Source of the DNA: BOG-908 sp963692875
Lineage (GTDB): Bacteria; Pseudomonadota; Alphaproteobacteria; Acetobacterales; Acetobacteraceae
Direction: 5' to 3'
Assembly (NCBI GenBank): GCA_965198755.1
Contig: OZ240673.1
Coordinates: 2,666,001 to 2,730,000 of the forward strand
Length of the DNA stretch: 64,000 bases
Below, one piece after another: positions 1 to 7,263 of this stretch. The translations under genes were made by a program, and so were the position numbers. Under the pieces are notes generated by a model. The model saw only the letters and a list, made by a program, of their open reading frames with translations, made no database searches and had not been told where the DNA came from. Each line of letters starts with the position of its first letter. Position 1 is the stretch's first letter.

Positions 1-80
1 TCCGTCGGCTGAGATGTCCGCGACAGCAGAGATAAAAGTTTTTTGCTTCTTTTTTTCAAAAAAGAAGGCCTTGCTTGCTT
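1..80. repeat. PHR copy, right half (cut by window edge)
   Basis: Spacer with CGCGACAGC followed by a type A right arm ending GGCCTTGCTTGC. The left arm would lie outside the window. It sits at the 3' end of the minus-strand sulfotransferase-like gene. Confidence 0.85.
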
Positions 81-116
81 CGCCACACGTCAAGTCACAT
101 GCAGACCCTGCCGAGC

Positions 117-1439
117 TCAGCCTGCTTTCGAACCAACCAGCTTGATCGCAACCTTGCCGGAAGCCAGCCGCTCCAGCCGCCGTGCCGCCGCGTCCTCTGG
201 CGCCAGCCGCAGCGCCGCCTCGGCGTGCGGCAGCGCCTGCCGCAGGTCGCCCTCCTCCACGAACAGCTCGCCAAGCCGCAGCCGCGCGGCCAGCAGGTCC
301 GGCGCGAACTTCACCGCCCGCACCAGGCAGCTCCGCATCGCCGCCCTGTCCTTCAGCCGCCGGTTCAGCCGGAACTGCGCCATCGCCGCCAGCGCCTCGC
401 GCCGGGCGCTGGCCTCCATCTCGTGCAGCAGCGCGTCGATGGCCGCGTCCACCACGATGCTGCCGGGCGGAGGCGCCGCCGCCTCCGGCAAGTCGGTGAC
501 GGAGCTGTCGAACAGGCCGGCCTGGCCGGGGAAGAAACGGGCGCGGGCACGCTCGTTGGTCGCCTCGAAGCGCGCCAGGAAGGCGCGTGCCTCCGCCCGG
601 GTGGGCCGCCAGCCGCGGCCCGGTAGGGATTCGGTGGTGGATTCCGCCAGCCGGCGCCAGGCCGGCGTGTCGCGCCAGACGGTGTCGCCGGCGCGCGCCT
701 GCATGCGCCGGCCCGCCGCCAGCAGCAGCGCCTGGCCCGCCACGCTGACGGACGGGTTGCTCTGCCGTTTCTCGTTGCCCTCCAGCGCCGGCAATGTCAG
801 CCCCGCCAGGGCGAGGAAGTCGGCCACCACGTCGCCGTCGCGCAGGCTCTCGCGGGCGAAGATGCGCGGCACCATGGCGGCCTCGCCGAACGCGCCGGCC
901 CAGCGGTCCAGCAGCGCGCCGTAATCGTATTCCGGGTGGCGCTCCGGGCCGCCTTCGGGCAGGCCGGGCTCGCGCAGCACGCCGCTGCGCAGCCACTCGC
1001 TGTAGGCGCTGGTGGCGTGCTGGTCCTGCCGGCGCAGGTACACCACCACCTCGATCGGGTCGAAATGCGGGCGCAACAGCGCCGCCAGCCGCGCCAGCTC
1101 CTCGGGATGCCGCAGCACGCCGCCGAGCTGTTCGGCGGTGATCACCACGCGGCGCGCCTTCGCCGGCAGGCTCGCCACTTCGGCGGCGAACTCGTCGCGA
1201 AAGCGGGCGATGCGCACCGGCGGGGTCAACCCCTCCCAGGTGCCCGGGTGGTAGCCCCACAATATCTTCAGGTCGTCCACGCAGGCGGCCGGCAGCAGCG
1301 CGTGGTTGGCCCATCCGGGGCTGCGCGGCATGTAGAAACCCTGTGCCAGCAGCGCCGGACGCTGCTCTGCCAGCACGCGCTGGATCGACGAGCTGCCCGT
1401 CTTGGACAGCCCGATATGCAGGATCAGGTGGCGTTTCAT
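117..1439 (-). CDS. Sulfotransferase-like protein with C-terminal TPR-like helices
   Basis: 440 aa. The N-terminus reads MKRHLILHIGLSKTGSSSIQ, which resembles the PAPS 5'-phosphosulfate-binding loop of sulfotransferase-fold proteins (HIGxxKTGTxSIQ). The middle part has family-like segments such as VVVYLRRQDQHATSAYSEWL. The last ~80 residues look like tetratricopeptide helices (RLGELFVEEGDLRQALPHAEAALRLAPED). The start is the ATG at 1439; the open frame continues 56 codons upstream into a low-complexity tract that is unlikely to be translated in this frame. No sulfotransferase partner gene is adjacent, and the acceptor (polysaccharide or lipid) cannot be predicted. The sulfotransferase fold is reasonably certain; activity is inferred. 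Confidence 0.75.
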   Translation of the reverse strand: MKRHLILHIGLSKTGSSSIQRVLAEQRPALLAQGFYMPRSPGWANHALLPAACVDDLKILWGYHPGTWEGLTPPVRIARFRDEFAAEVASLPAKARRVVITAEQLGGVLRHPEELARLAALLRPHFDPIEVVVYLRRQDQHATSAYSEWLRSGVLREPGLPEGGPERHPEYDYGALLDRWAGAFGEAAMVPRIFARESLRDGDVVADFLALAGLTLPALEGNEKRQSNPSVSVAGQALLLAAGRRMQARAGDTVWRDTPAWRRLAESTTESLPGRGWRPTRAEARAFLARFEATNERARARFFPGQAGLFDSSVTDLPEAAAPPPGSIVVDAAIDALLHEMEASARREALAAMAQFRLNRRLKDRAAMRSCLVRAVKFAPDLLAARLRLGELFVEEGDLRQALPHAEAALRLAPEDAAARRLERLASGKVAIKLVGSKAG

Positions 1440-1467
1440 CGCAGCAAGCCTAGCTACACTCGAACCA

Positions 1468-2295
1468 ATGCGCCACGCCCCGACCCTGCCGCCCCGCCTT
1501 GCCACGTCACACCTTGCCCCGCCGCGTCCTGCGCTGCCCCGCCCTGCGTTGCCACACCCTGCGCCGCCCCGTCTTGCCCCACCCCGCCTTGCCGCGCCTC
1601 GCCTCACGCTGCCCCGTTACGGGGACCGGCGGCGGATGCGCATCGGCCTGCTCGGTGGCAGCTTCAATCCGGCCCATGCGGGCCACCTGCACATCGCCCG
1701 CGTGGCATTGCAGCGGCTGCGGCTGGACCAGGTCTGGCTGCTGGTCTCGCCCGGCAACCCGCTCAAGCACCCGTCCGGCCTGGCCAGCCTTGCGCAGCGG
1801 CTGGCCTCCGCCCGCGCGCTGGCGGAGGCGGCACCACGCCGCATCGTCGCCACCGACATCGAGCGGCACCTCCACACGCGTTTCACGCTAGACACCCTGC
1901 GCGCGCTGAAACTCCGTTTCCCGCGCGTGCGCTTCGTCTGGCTGATGGGTGCCGACAACCTGACACAGTTTCCGCGCTGGCGTGGCTGGACCGCCATCGC
2001 GCGCGCAGTTCCCTTTGCGGTCCTGCCGCGCCCCCCATACACTCACGCAGCGCTCGCGTCCCGGGCTGCGCGGCGCCTGTCGCACGCCAGGCACGCCGCA
2101 CGCCAAGGGCCGTTGCTGGCCAACCTGCCAGCACCAGCCTGGGTTTTTCTCGCCGCACGCGAGCACGCACTATCGGCCACCGCCATACGCGCCGCCGCAA
2201 CAGGAGAAGACCGATCGCCAGGAAGCCCGCACCGCCCGCCACCTCCGGTCCCAACGAGCCCAAGCGGCGCGCGCCCAAACCGCCCGCCACGCTGA
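1468..2295 (+). CDS. nadD: Nicotinate-nucleotide adenylyltransferase
   Basis: 275 aa from the ATG at 1468, or 219 aa from the internal ATG at 1636. It adenylates nicotinate mononucleotide in NAD synthesis. The nucleotidyltransferase signature RIGLLGGSFNPAHAGH is clear, followed by the DQVWLLVSPGNPLK, FVWLMGADNLTQFPRW and SATAIR segments expected of NadD. I prefer a start upstream of 1636 because the residues just before the core (YGDRRRMRIG) look like conserved family sequence, but the Pro/Ala-rich tract in between is minisatellite and makes the exact start uncertain. After SATAIR the frame runs on ~30 residues as a Pro-rich tail overlapping the beginning of rsfS. Order nadD-rsfS-rlmH is the usual bacterial arrangement. 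Confidence 0.9.
   Translation: MRHAPTLPPRLATSHLAPPRPALPRPALPHPAPPRLAPPRLAAPRLTLPRYGDRRRMRIGLLGGSFNPAHAGHLHIARVALQRLRLDQVWLLVSPGNPLKHPSGLASLAQRLASARALAEAAPRRIVATDIERHLHTRFTLDTLRALKLRFPRVRFVWLMGADNLTQFPRWRGWTAIARAVPFAVLPRPPYTHAALASRAARRLSHARHAARQGPLLANLPAPAWVFLAAREHALSATAIRAAATGEDRSPGSPHRPPPPVPTSPSGARPNRPPR
1470..1620. repeat. Degenerate GC-rich minisatellite before or inside the nadD N-terminus
   Basis: About 150 bp of imperfect ~12-15-bp units of the kind CCTTGCCCCGCC / CCCTGCGTTGCC. It lies between the divergent sulfotransferase-like gene and the NadD core. If translated in the nadD frame it gives a run of Pro/Arg/Leu/Ala (PPRLAPPRLAAP type). Confidence 0.7.
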
Positions 2296-2336
2296 AGGAA
2301 GCGGCCAAGTCGCCGGGCACCGCGCGCAAGAAGGCG

Positions 2337-2732
2337 GTGGCGGCGGGCCCGCGCGGCAAGCGCGACGAACCGGCCGACGCGGCATTGCTGGGCCGGCTGC
2401 AGGCGGTGATCGTCGACAGCCTGGAGGGCGACAAGGCCGAAGCGGTGGTTGCCATCGACCTGGCCGGCCGCGCCAGCTTCGCCGACCGCATGGTGATCGC
2501 CACCGGCCTGGCGGACCGGCAGATCACCGCGATGGCGACACATCTGGAGGAACGGCTGGCGGAAGCCGGGGTCAAACGGGTGCGCATCGAAGGTGCCGGC
2601 GGGTCGGACTGGGTGTTGATCGATGCGGGGGACATCGTCATCCATTTGTTCAAGCCTGATGCTCGGGCTTTGTACGCGCTGGAGAAGATGTGGGGGGCGG
2701 AGTTCGATGAGGCGGCGGCGCAGAACATGTGA
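2337..2732 (+). CDS. rsfS: Ribosomal silencing factor RsfS
   Basis: 131 aa from the GTG at 2337. RsfS binds ribosomal protein uL14 and blocks subunit joining during starvation. Core segments VIVDSLEGDKAEAVVAIDL, MVIATGLADRQITAMA, GSDWVLIDAGDIVIHLF and YALEKMW match the family (formerly DUF143). The start is doubtful. The frame is open far upstream, but the only strong ribosome-binding site (AGGAG at 2202-2206) is followed after 7 nt by ATC GCC AGG AAG at 2214, so the natural start may be that ATC codon (172 aa, with a basic Pro/Ala-rich extension). The GTG at 2337 has only a badly spaced AAGAAGG. The stop is followed directly by a PHR arm. Confidence 0.88.
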   Translation: MAAGPRGKRDEPADAALLGRLQAVIVDSLEGDKAEAVVAIDLAGRASFADRMVIATGLADRQITAMATHLEERLAEAGVKRVRIEGAGGSDWVLIDAGDIVIHLFKPDARALYALEKMWGAEFDEAAAQNM

Positions 2733-2784
2733 GGCAAGCAAGGCCTTCTTTTCTGAAGAAAAGAAGCAAAAGACTTTTGTTCCC
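2733..2784. repeat. PHR copy, left arm only (type C)
   Basis: GGCAAGCAAGG, then a hairpin with CTGAAG centre and CAAAAGACTTTTG. It begins on the base after the rsfS stop codon and runs almost to the start of the DUF2306 gene. No right arm or CGCGACAGC spacer remains. Confidence 0.85.
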
Positions 2785-2795
2785 TTGGGTGCGCT

Positions 2796-3200
2796 TTGAG
2801 CTGGCAGCCGCTTCTCGCGGCACCTTCGCTGTATCAGGTGCATGCGTTTCTTGCGCTGGCGGCCTTGGCGCTGGGGATCGTGCAGTTCGCGGCACCGAAA
2901 GGTACGTTGCCGCATCGTACTCTGGGTTACGTCTGGGTTTTCATGATGGCGGCGATCGCGCTCAGCTCGTTCGGCATACAGGGGCTGCGGCCGGGACGCT
3001 TCAGCTTCGTGCACGTCATCTCCATCGTCACGCTTGCCGTCATTCCGATTGCCGTCCTGCACGCGCGGCGTCACCGTGTGCGGCGGCACGCCATCGCCAT
3101 GGTGTCGCTGTTCGCCGGCTCGCTGGTCATCGCCGGCGGCTTCACACTGGTGCCCGGGCGGATCATGCACCAGGTGGTGTTCTCCGCGCCGCGGCACTGA
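2796..3200 (+). CDS. DUF2306 family membrane protein
   Basis: 134 aa with about four hydrophobic segments. The family landmarks are visible: HRTLGYVWVFMM, SFVHVISIVTLAVIP and GSLVIAGGFTLVPGRIMH. The function of the family is not established. The start is the TTG at 2796, just downstream of the PHR arm; there is no better start. The stop codon overlaps the rlmH start by one base (TGATG), so the two are probably co-translated. It interrupts the usual rsfS-rlmH adjacency. Confidence 0.75.
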   Translation: MSWQPLLAAPSLYQVHAFLALAALALGIVQFAAPKGTLPHRTLGYVWVFMMAAIALSSFGIQGLRPGRFSFVHVISIVTLAVIPIAVLHARRHRVRRHAIAMVSLFAGSLVIAGGFTLVPGRIMHQVVFSAPRH

Positions 3201-3661
3201 TGCGGCTGATCGCCGTGGGACGGCTGCGCGCCGGCCCCGAAGCCGCCTTGTTCGAGCGCTACAACACGCGGCTGCGCCCGCGCCTGGCCGTCACCGAGCT
3301 TCCGGACGGGCACGGCGCGCCGGCCGAGATCAAGCGGCGCGAGGGCGAGGCGATGCTGGCGGCACTGCCGGCGGGCGGCTTCGGCATCGCACTCGACATG
3401 GGCGGCCCGCCGCTCTCCAGCGAGGCCTTCGCGCGCAAGCTGGAAGCCTGGCGCGCAACCGGCCACACGCCGGTCTTCCTGATCGGCGGCGCCGAAGGCC
3501 TGCCGCAGGCCGTCATCGCCCGCGTCCAGGCAACCGTCTCGCTCGGACCGATGACCTGGCCGCATTTGCTGGTGCGGGCACTGCTTGCCGAGCAGCTGTA
3601 TCGGGCGCAGTCGATACTGGCCGGCCACCCATACCACCGCAGCGCAAGACCGGAAGACTAG
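3200..3661 (+). CDS. rlmH: 23S rRNA (pseudouridine1915-N3)-methyltransferase
   Basis: 153 aa, the normal length for this small SPOUT methyltransferase. RlmH methylates pseudouridine 1915 of 23S rRNA in the assembled 70S ribosome using SAM. Seen: MRLIAVGRLRAGPE at the N-terminus, ALDMGGPPLSSEAFA, the SAM-site loop VFLIGGAEGL, and the conserved C-terminus LLVRALLAEQLYRAQSILAG HPYHR. It overlaps the upstream DUF2306 stop by one base and closes the nadD-rsfS-rlmH group. Confidence 0.95.
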   Translation: MRLIAVGRLRAGPEAALFERYNTRLRPRLAVTELPDGHGAPAEIKRREGEAMLAALPAGGFGIALDMGGPPLSSEAFARKLEAWRATGHTPVFLIGGAEGLPQAVIARVQATVSLGPMTWPHLLVRALLAEQLYRAQSILAGHPYHRSARPED

Positions 3662-3700
3662 AAAGTCAGGGTCCAGTAACATACCCTGCACGTTGCAGCC

Positions 3701-3760
3701 GGTGACAGAAGAACGAAAGCTTTTTTCGTTTTCTCGAAAAGAAAGCCTGTCTTCTTTCCT
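3701..3760. repeat. Degenerate PHR remnant (type B-like)
   Basis: GGTGACAGAAGAACGAAAGC, then an eroded hairpin with CTCG centre. It lies in the convergent gap between rlmH and the XRE regulator. Confidence 0.55.
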
Positions 3761-3772
3761 TTGAGCGCCCGT

Positions 3773-4234
3773 CTAAAGCGAGCCCGCCGCGGCCTCCGCC
3801 TGGGCCAGCGCGCGCGCCATCGCGCTGAGCGCTTCCTGGTGCTTGAGGTTGTCGATCATCGCGAAGTTGCGCGCGAGTTCGAGGCACATGCGTTGCCGCG
3901 GGCTTATCTCGGCGGCGGCCGGCTCCACGGAAATGCCTTCGAAGAACCAGGAAATCGGCACGCTCAGCACGTTGGCGATGTCGTACAGCCGTCCCGCGGA
4001 GATCCGGTTCAGTCCGCGCTCGTATTTGTGGGCCTGCTGGTAGGTGACGCCGATCATCACCGCCAGCTGCTGCTGCGAGAGCCCCAGCATGATGCGGCGC
4101 TCGCGGATGCGGGCACCGACGTGGCGGTCGGCGTTGTTGGCGCGTGGCGTGTGGCGGGCGCCTTCCGGCTCGTGACAGGTGTCCGAGGATGCGTCCGCTT
4201 CAGCGGAGATGTCGCCGTAGTCGGTGTCGGTCAT
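3773..4234 (-). CDS. XRE-family HTH transcriptional regulator
   Basis: 153 aa. A helix-turn-helix of the Cro/CI type spans about residues 40-95: VGARIRERRIMLGLSQQQLAVMIGVTYQQAHKYERGLNRISAGRLYDIANVLSVPISWFFEG. The N-terminal ~35 residues are acidic and Ser-rich and probably disordered; the C-terminal ~50 residues are helical. This short architecture is common among alphaproteobacterial regulators; the target is unknown. A ribosome-binding site (CTGGAGG) sits 5 nt before the ATG. Its upstream region is noticeably more AT-rich than its surroundings, as expected of a promoter. Confidence 0.85.
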   Translation of the reverse strand: MTDTDYGDISAEADASSDTCHEPEGARHTPRANNADRHVGARIRERRIMLGLSQQQLAVMIGVTYQQAHKYERGLNRISAGRLYDIANVLSVPISWFFEGISVEPAAAEISPRQRMCLELARNFAMIDNLKHQEALSAMARALAQAEAAAGSL

Positions 4235-4370
4235 CTTAGCCTCCAGCTTTTCGCCGGCACCAATCGGTAATTCACCGATCCCTGCAGGCTGCTATCGCCG
4301 TCCCGCCAAAAGGCGCATCGCGCCTAAGCGAGCTTCACAGAGCATACTTAACGCTTCTTCAACGAAACAA

Positions 4371-4400
4371 GATAGCATGAAATCAGTGACATTAAATCAA
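4371..4400 (-). promoter_or_regulatory. Possible sigma70-type promoter of the XRE gene
   Basis: On the minus strand TTGATT (4400-4395) and GCTATC (4376-4371) are separated by 18 nt within a locally AT-rich stretch about 140 nt upstream of the XRE start. Seen by eye only. Confidence 0.3.
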
Positions 4401-4464
4401 AGGCCGTGTCGTTCCAAATAGCTATACTACCTTATAGTCGCCTTGCATGCAGTTGTAACAACAA

Positions 4465-5157
4465 TCAAGTTTCCGGCATGCCGGACTTCCGCCGTATCTT
4501 CTCGGCAGCCTGATGCGGTGGTTCTGCAGGCAGCTTCTGTTCGGACTGGGACGCGAGAAGCTGCCGCAGTTGTTCAACCTCGCGCTGTAACGCGTCTATC
4601 TGCAGCTGCGCGAGAGTGTCAACGGGGTCGTGCGGTGCAGCTTCGGCGGGACCCGCAGCCTCTCCGCCCGCCGGACGGTAGAACGGCGTGAACAGGCTCA
4701 TCGCGCGCTCCATCATGGCGATGTTCTGCCGGCGCATCTCCTCCAGGCCAGGCGGCAGCAGGTTGCCCATCGTCGTCTGCATCGCAGCCCGCATCTGTTC
4801 CTGCTGGCGGGCGATGGCGCTCATCGTATGTTCGAGGTAGCGCGGCACCATGCCGCCGAGGCTGTCGCCGTAGAAGCCGATCAACTGGCGCAGGAAGGTG
4901 GTGGGCAGCAGGGCGCGGCCCTTGCTCTCCTCCTCGACGATGATCTGGGTCAGCACGGAGCGGGTGATGTCGTCGCCGCTGCGCGCGTCGTAGACGACAA
5001 AGTCGCGGCCCACGCGCACCATGTCGGCGAGGTTGTCGAGCGTAATGTAGCTGGAACTCTCGGTGTTGTAGAGGCGGCGGTTGGCGTATTTCTTCACCAC
5101 CACCGGCGGCAGGGAGACCTCCTCGCCGGCAGCGGGCGGTCCGTCCAGTTGGGTCAT
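4465..5157 (-). CDS. phaR: Polyhydroxyalkanoate synthesis repressor PhaR
   Basis: 230 aa. PhaR binds DNA and PHA granules and represses phasin genes when no polymer is present. The diagnostic N-terminal domain is complete (VVVKKYANRRLYNTESSSYI, TLDNLADMVRVGRDFVVYDA, DDITRSVLTQIIVEEE), followed by the PHB-accumulation regulatory domain (LLPTTFLRQLIGFYGDSL, MVPRYLEHTM). The C-terminus holds a short heptad-rich helix (LQIDALQREVEQLRQLL). The ATG at 5157 is chosen because it precedes the conserved domain by ~20 residues; the longer open frame upstream is Arg/Gly-rich noise. It is divergent from the PHA-synthase-like pair, which fits a role in polymer control. Confidence 0.93.
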   Translation of the reverse strand: MTQLDGPPAAGEEVSLPPVVVKKYANRRLYNTESSSYITLDNLADMVRVGRDFVVYDARSGDDITRSVLTQIIVEEESKGRALLPTTFLRQLIGFYGDSLGGMVPRYLEHTMSAIARQQEQMRAAMQTTMGNLLPPGLEEMRRQNIAMMERAMSLFTPFYRPAGGEAAGPAEAAPHDPVDTLAQLQIDALQREVEQLRQLLASQSEQKLPAEPPHQAAEKIRRKSGMPET

Positions 5158-5430
5158 CTTGGGTCTCCGCCTGCCCTGGCGTGCGCGGGCGCGCGCAGGG
5201 GGCCGATGTTGAAGCGCATCGCCGGACGCTAGCATGTGCACAGCAGCGCTCCAACCGCCGCTCCGGACGTGCGGCGGGTCCGTGCAGCGGGGCCGTGCAG
5301 CGGGTCCGCGCGGGCCGCCCGCGCGGCGGCCGCGCCGGGCGAAGATCATGCCAGCGGCCTCGCGCGGGCGCTATTTCGCGCCGGCCGGCGCGTCTATACC
5401 GGCGTGCACGAGGACGATCGGGAATGGGTG

Positions 5431-6078
5431 ATGACAGGCGGACCCGGCAGCCCGCGCTCCAGCACGCCCGGGTGGGTGCGGGACTGGGTTGCGATCTGGC
5501 AGAGCGAGTGCCACGCGCTCGCCTGCGACCAGGAGCTGGCCGAGACAAATGCAGCGCTGCTGATCCTGTGGGCGCAGGGGCTGCAGGCTGGGATGGCGTG
5601 CGCCGGGCTGGCCGCATCGCCGGCGCCGCATCCGGGCGGCACCGCCGCGGCCGGGCCGCATGAGCGGGCGGACGGACGCACCGGGGCCCAACCGCCGGCG
5701 GGGTCCGCGGCCGCTGCTGTTCCACCTCTCGCAGGCGATGCTGACGAGGCAGCCGGGCACGGGCACGCAACAGGCGGGCACGCCGCAGACAGGGGCGCAG
5801 CAGACGGGCGCGCAGCAGGCGGGGGCGCAGCAGGCGGGGGCGCAGCAGATGGGCGCCAACCAGACGGGCGCGCAGCAGGAGGGCATGCAGCAGGCGGGCG
5901 CGCGTCGGACGGACACGCAGACCGGCACCCACCCGGCGGGCCGGCAGCAGACCAGCGCTCAGCCGACGGGCACCCACCAGGCGGACGGCTCGAGCGCCTG
6001 GCCGCCCGTGTGGACGAGCTGGAGCGAGAGCTTGCGCGGCTTCGCAGCCTTGGACCAGCCGGCGGCGGCAGGCTCTGA
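5431..6078 (+). CDS. PhaE/phasin-like coiled-coil protein, overlapping the next gene
   Basis: 215 aa. The N-terminal helix (PGWVRDWVAIWQSECHALAC, then DQELAETNAALLILWAQGLQ) and the C-terminal coiled coil (RLERLAARVDELERELARL) look like genuine protein and resemble small partners encoded in front of PHA-synthase-like hydrolases. Between them lie ~100 residues of Gly/Ala/Asp-rich repeats produced by a minisatellite. The ATG at 5431 is preceded by an in-frame GTG at 5428. Its last 419 nt overlap in another frame the 5' part of the hydrolase gene if that starts at 5660; if the hydrolase starts at 6092 there is no overlap. Function by context only: PHA granule or synthase partner. Confidence 0.6.
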   Translation: MTGGPGSPRSSTPGWVRDWVAIWQSECHALACDQELAETNAALLILWAQGLQAGMACAGLAASPAPHPGGTAAAGPHERADGRTGAQPPAGSAAAAVPPLAGDADEAAGHGHATGGHAADRGAADGRAAGGGAAGGGAADGRQPDGRAAGGHAAGGRASDGHADRHPPGGPAADQRSADGHPPGGRLERLAARVDELERELARLRSLGPAGGGRL

Positions 6079-7180
6079 CCCGCCGCCGCCGATGCCGGAC
6101 GCGGCCCTGCTGGCCGGCATCGCCGCCTATCGCCGCCACCCCTTCGAGCGGCGCGTGGCCGAGCCGCCCTGCATCTGGCAGGAGGGCTGCTCGCGCCTGC
6201 TGGATTACGGCACCGCCGGCGCGCCGCCGGTGCTGTTCGTGCCAAGCCTGGTCAACCGCGCCTACGTGCTGGACCTCGACGAGCGGCACTCGATGCTGCG
6301 CTTCCTGGCCGCACGCGGCGTGCGGCCGCTGCTGCTCGACTGGGGCTGGCCGGACGCGGCGGCACGCAGCTTCACCCTCACCGACTACATCGCCGGGCGG
6401 CTGGAGCGCGCGCTGGCCGCGGTCGGCACGCGGGTGACACTGGCCGGCTACTGCATGGGCGGGCTGATGGCCGTGGCCGCCGCCACCCGCCGGCCGGACC
6501 TGGTCAGCCGCCTGGTCCTGCTCGCGACCCCGTGGGATTTCTGGGCCGGGGATGCCGCGGCGGGAGATGCCGCGTTGGGCGACGTTGCGGCGGGGGATGT
6601 CGCGCCGGAAAAAGACGCGGCAGACAACGGCGCGGCAGATGGCGGGGCGGCAGGTAGCGGGGCGGCAGACGGCGGGGCCGGCGCCCGCCGCCTGGGCGCC
6701 TGGCTGCCGCTGCTGGAACCGGTGCTGAGCCTGGGCACCCTGCCGGTGGACGCGCTGCAGTTGCTGTTCAGCCTCGCCGAGCCGGGCAGCGTCGCCGCCA
6801 AGTACCGCGCGTTCGGCGCCCAGGACCAGAACAGCGTCCGCGCGGAGATGTTCGTGGCCATCGAGGACTGGCTCAGCGACGGCGTGCCGCTGGCCGCCCC
6901 GGTGGCGCGCGAGGTGCTCGGCGGTTGGTACGGCGCCAACACGCCGGCGCGTGGCGCCTGGCACTGCGCCGGCCTGCCGGTGTGCCCGCCGCGCCTGCCC
7001 AGCTTCATCGCCGTGCCCGGCCGCGACCGCATCGTGCCGCCCGGCAGCGCGCTGGCCCTGGCCGCCGCCATGCCGCACCCGGTGGTGGTGCGGCCGCAGG
7101 CGGGGCATATCGGCATGGTCGCCGGATCACACGCCCGTACTGCGTTGTGGGAGCCCCTGCTGGCCTGGCTGCGCGAATGA
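5660..7180 (+). CDS. PHA synthase-like alpha/beta hydrolase
   Basis: 506 aa from 5660, or 362 aa from the ATG at 6092. The core resembles PhaC-type hydrolases: VLFVPSLVNRAYVLDL, VRPLLLDWGWP, the lipase-box GYCMGG with Cys as nucleophile, an Asp in VPGRDRIVPP and a His in QAGHIGMV. Cys instead of Ser is typical of PHA synthases. The N-terminal GPRPLLFHLSQAM also looks like family sequence, supporting the 5660 start, but the following ~90 residues (GAQQAGAQQT-type) come from a minisatellite that also lies inside the upstream reading frame. A second low-complexity insert (AAGDAALGDVAAGDVA, then Gly/Ala/Asp) sits in the lid region at about residues 295-340. Whether it polymerises or hydrolyses acyl-CoA is undecided. 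Confidence 0.8.
   Translation: MSGRTDAPGPNRRRGPRPLLFHLSQAMLTRQPGTGTQQAGTPQTGAQQTGAQQAGAQQAGAQQMGANQTGAQQEGMQQAGARRTDTQTGTHPAGRQQTSAQPTGTHQADGSSAWPPVWTSWSESLRGFAALDQPAAAGSDPPPPMPDAALLAGIAAYRRHPFERRVAEPPCIWQEGCSRLLDYGTAGAPPVLFVPSLVNRAYVLDLDERHSMLRFLAARGVRPLLLDWGWPDAAARSFTLTDYIAGRLERALAAVGTRVTLAGYCMGGLMAVAAATRRPDLVSRLVLLATPWDFWAGDAAAGDAALGDVAAGDVAPEKDAADNGAADGGAAGSGAADGGAGARRLGAWLPLLEPVLSLGTLPVDALQLLFSLAEPGSVAAKYRAFGAQDQNSVRAEMFVAIEDWLSDGVPLAAPVAREVLGGWYGANTPARGAWHCAGLPVCPPRLPSFIAVPGRDRIVPPGSALALAAAMPHPVVVRPQAGHIGMVAGSHARTALWEPLLAWLRE
5754..5985. repeat. 15-bp minisatellite in a two-gene overlap
   Basis: Units of about 15 bp of the form CAGGCGGGGGCGCAG, most regular at 5790-5900. One frame gives GAQQA/GAQQT repeats (hydrolase N-terminus); the frame of the coiled-coil gene gives AAGGG/AADGR repeats. 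The unit length is a multiple of three, so copy changes keep both frames. Confidence 0.75.
6545..6690. repeat. GC-rich minisatellite inside the hydrolase lid
   Basis: Imperfect 15-18-bp units (GCGGCGGGGGATGTC / GCGGCAGATGGCGGG) encode Gly/Ala/Asp repeats between the LVLLATPWDFW strand and the RRLGAWLPLLEPVL helix. The reading frame stays open. Confidence 0.65.
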
Positions 7181-7263
7181 GCGCATGATGGCGGGCAGCG
7201 CCTGGCCCCGGCCCGAGACCAATCCACCTTGCGCGCCACCTCTTCGTTGCCACGGAAACGCTC

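Noticed and set aside
936..2336. Long open frame upstream of rsfS as an N-terminal extension
   Set aside because: It is antisense or out of frame to the sulfotransferase-like gene and nadD and has no recognisable protein features before about 2214.
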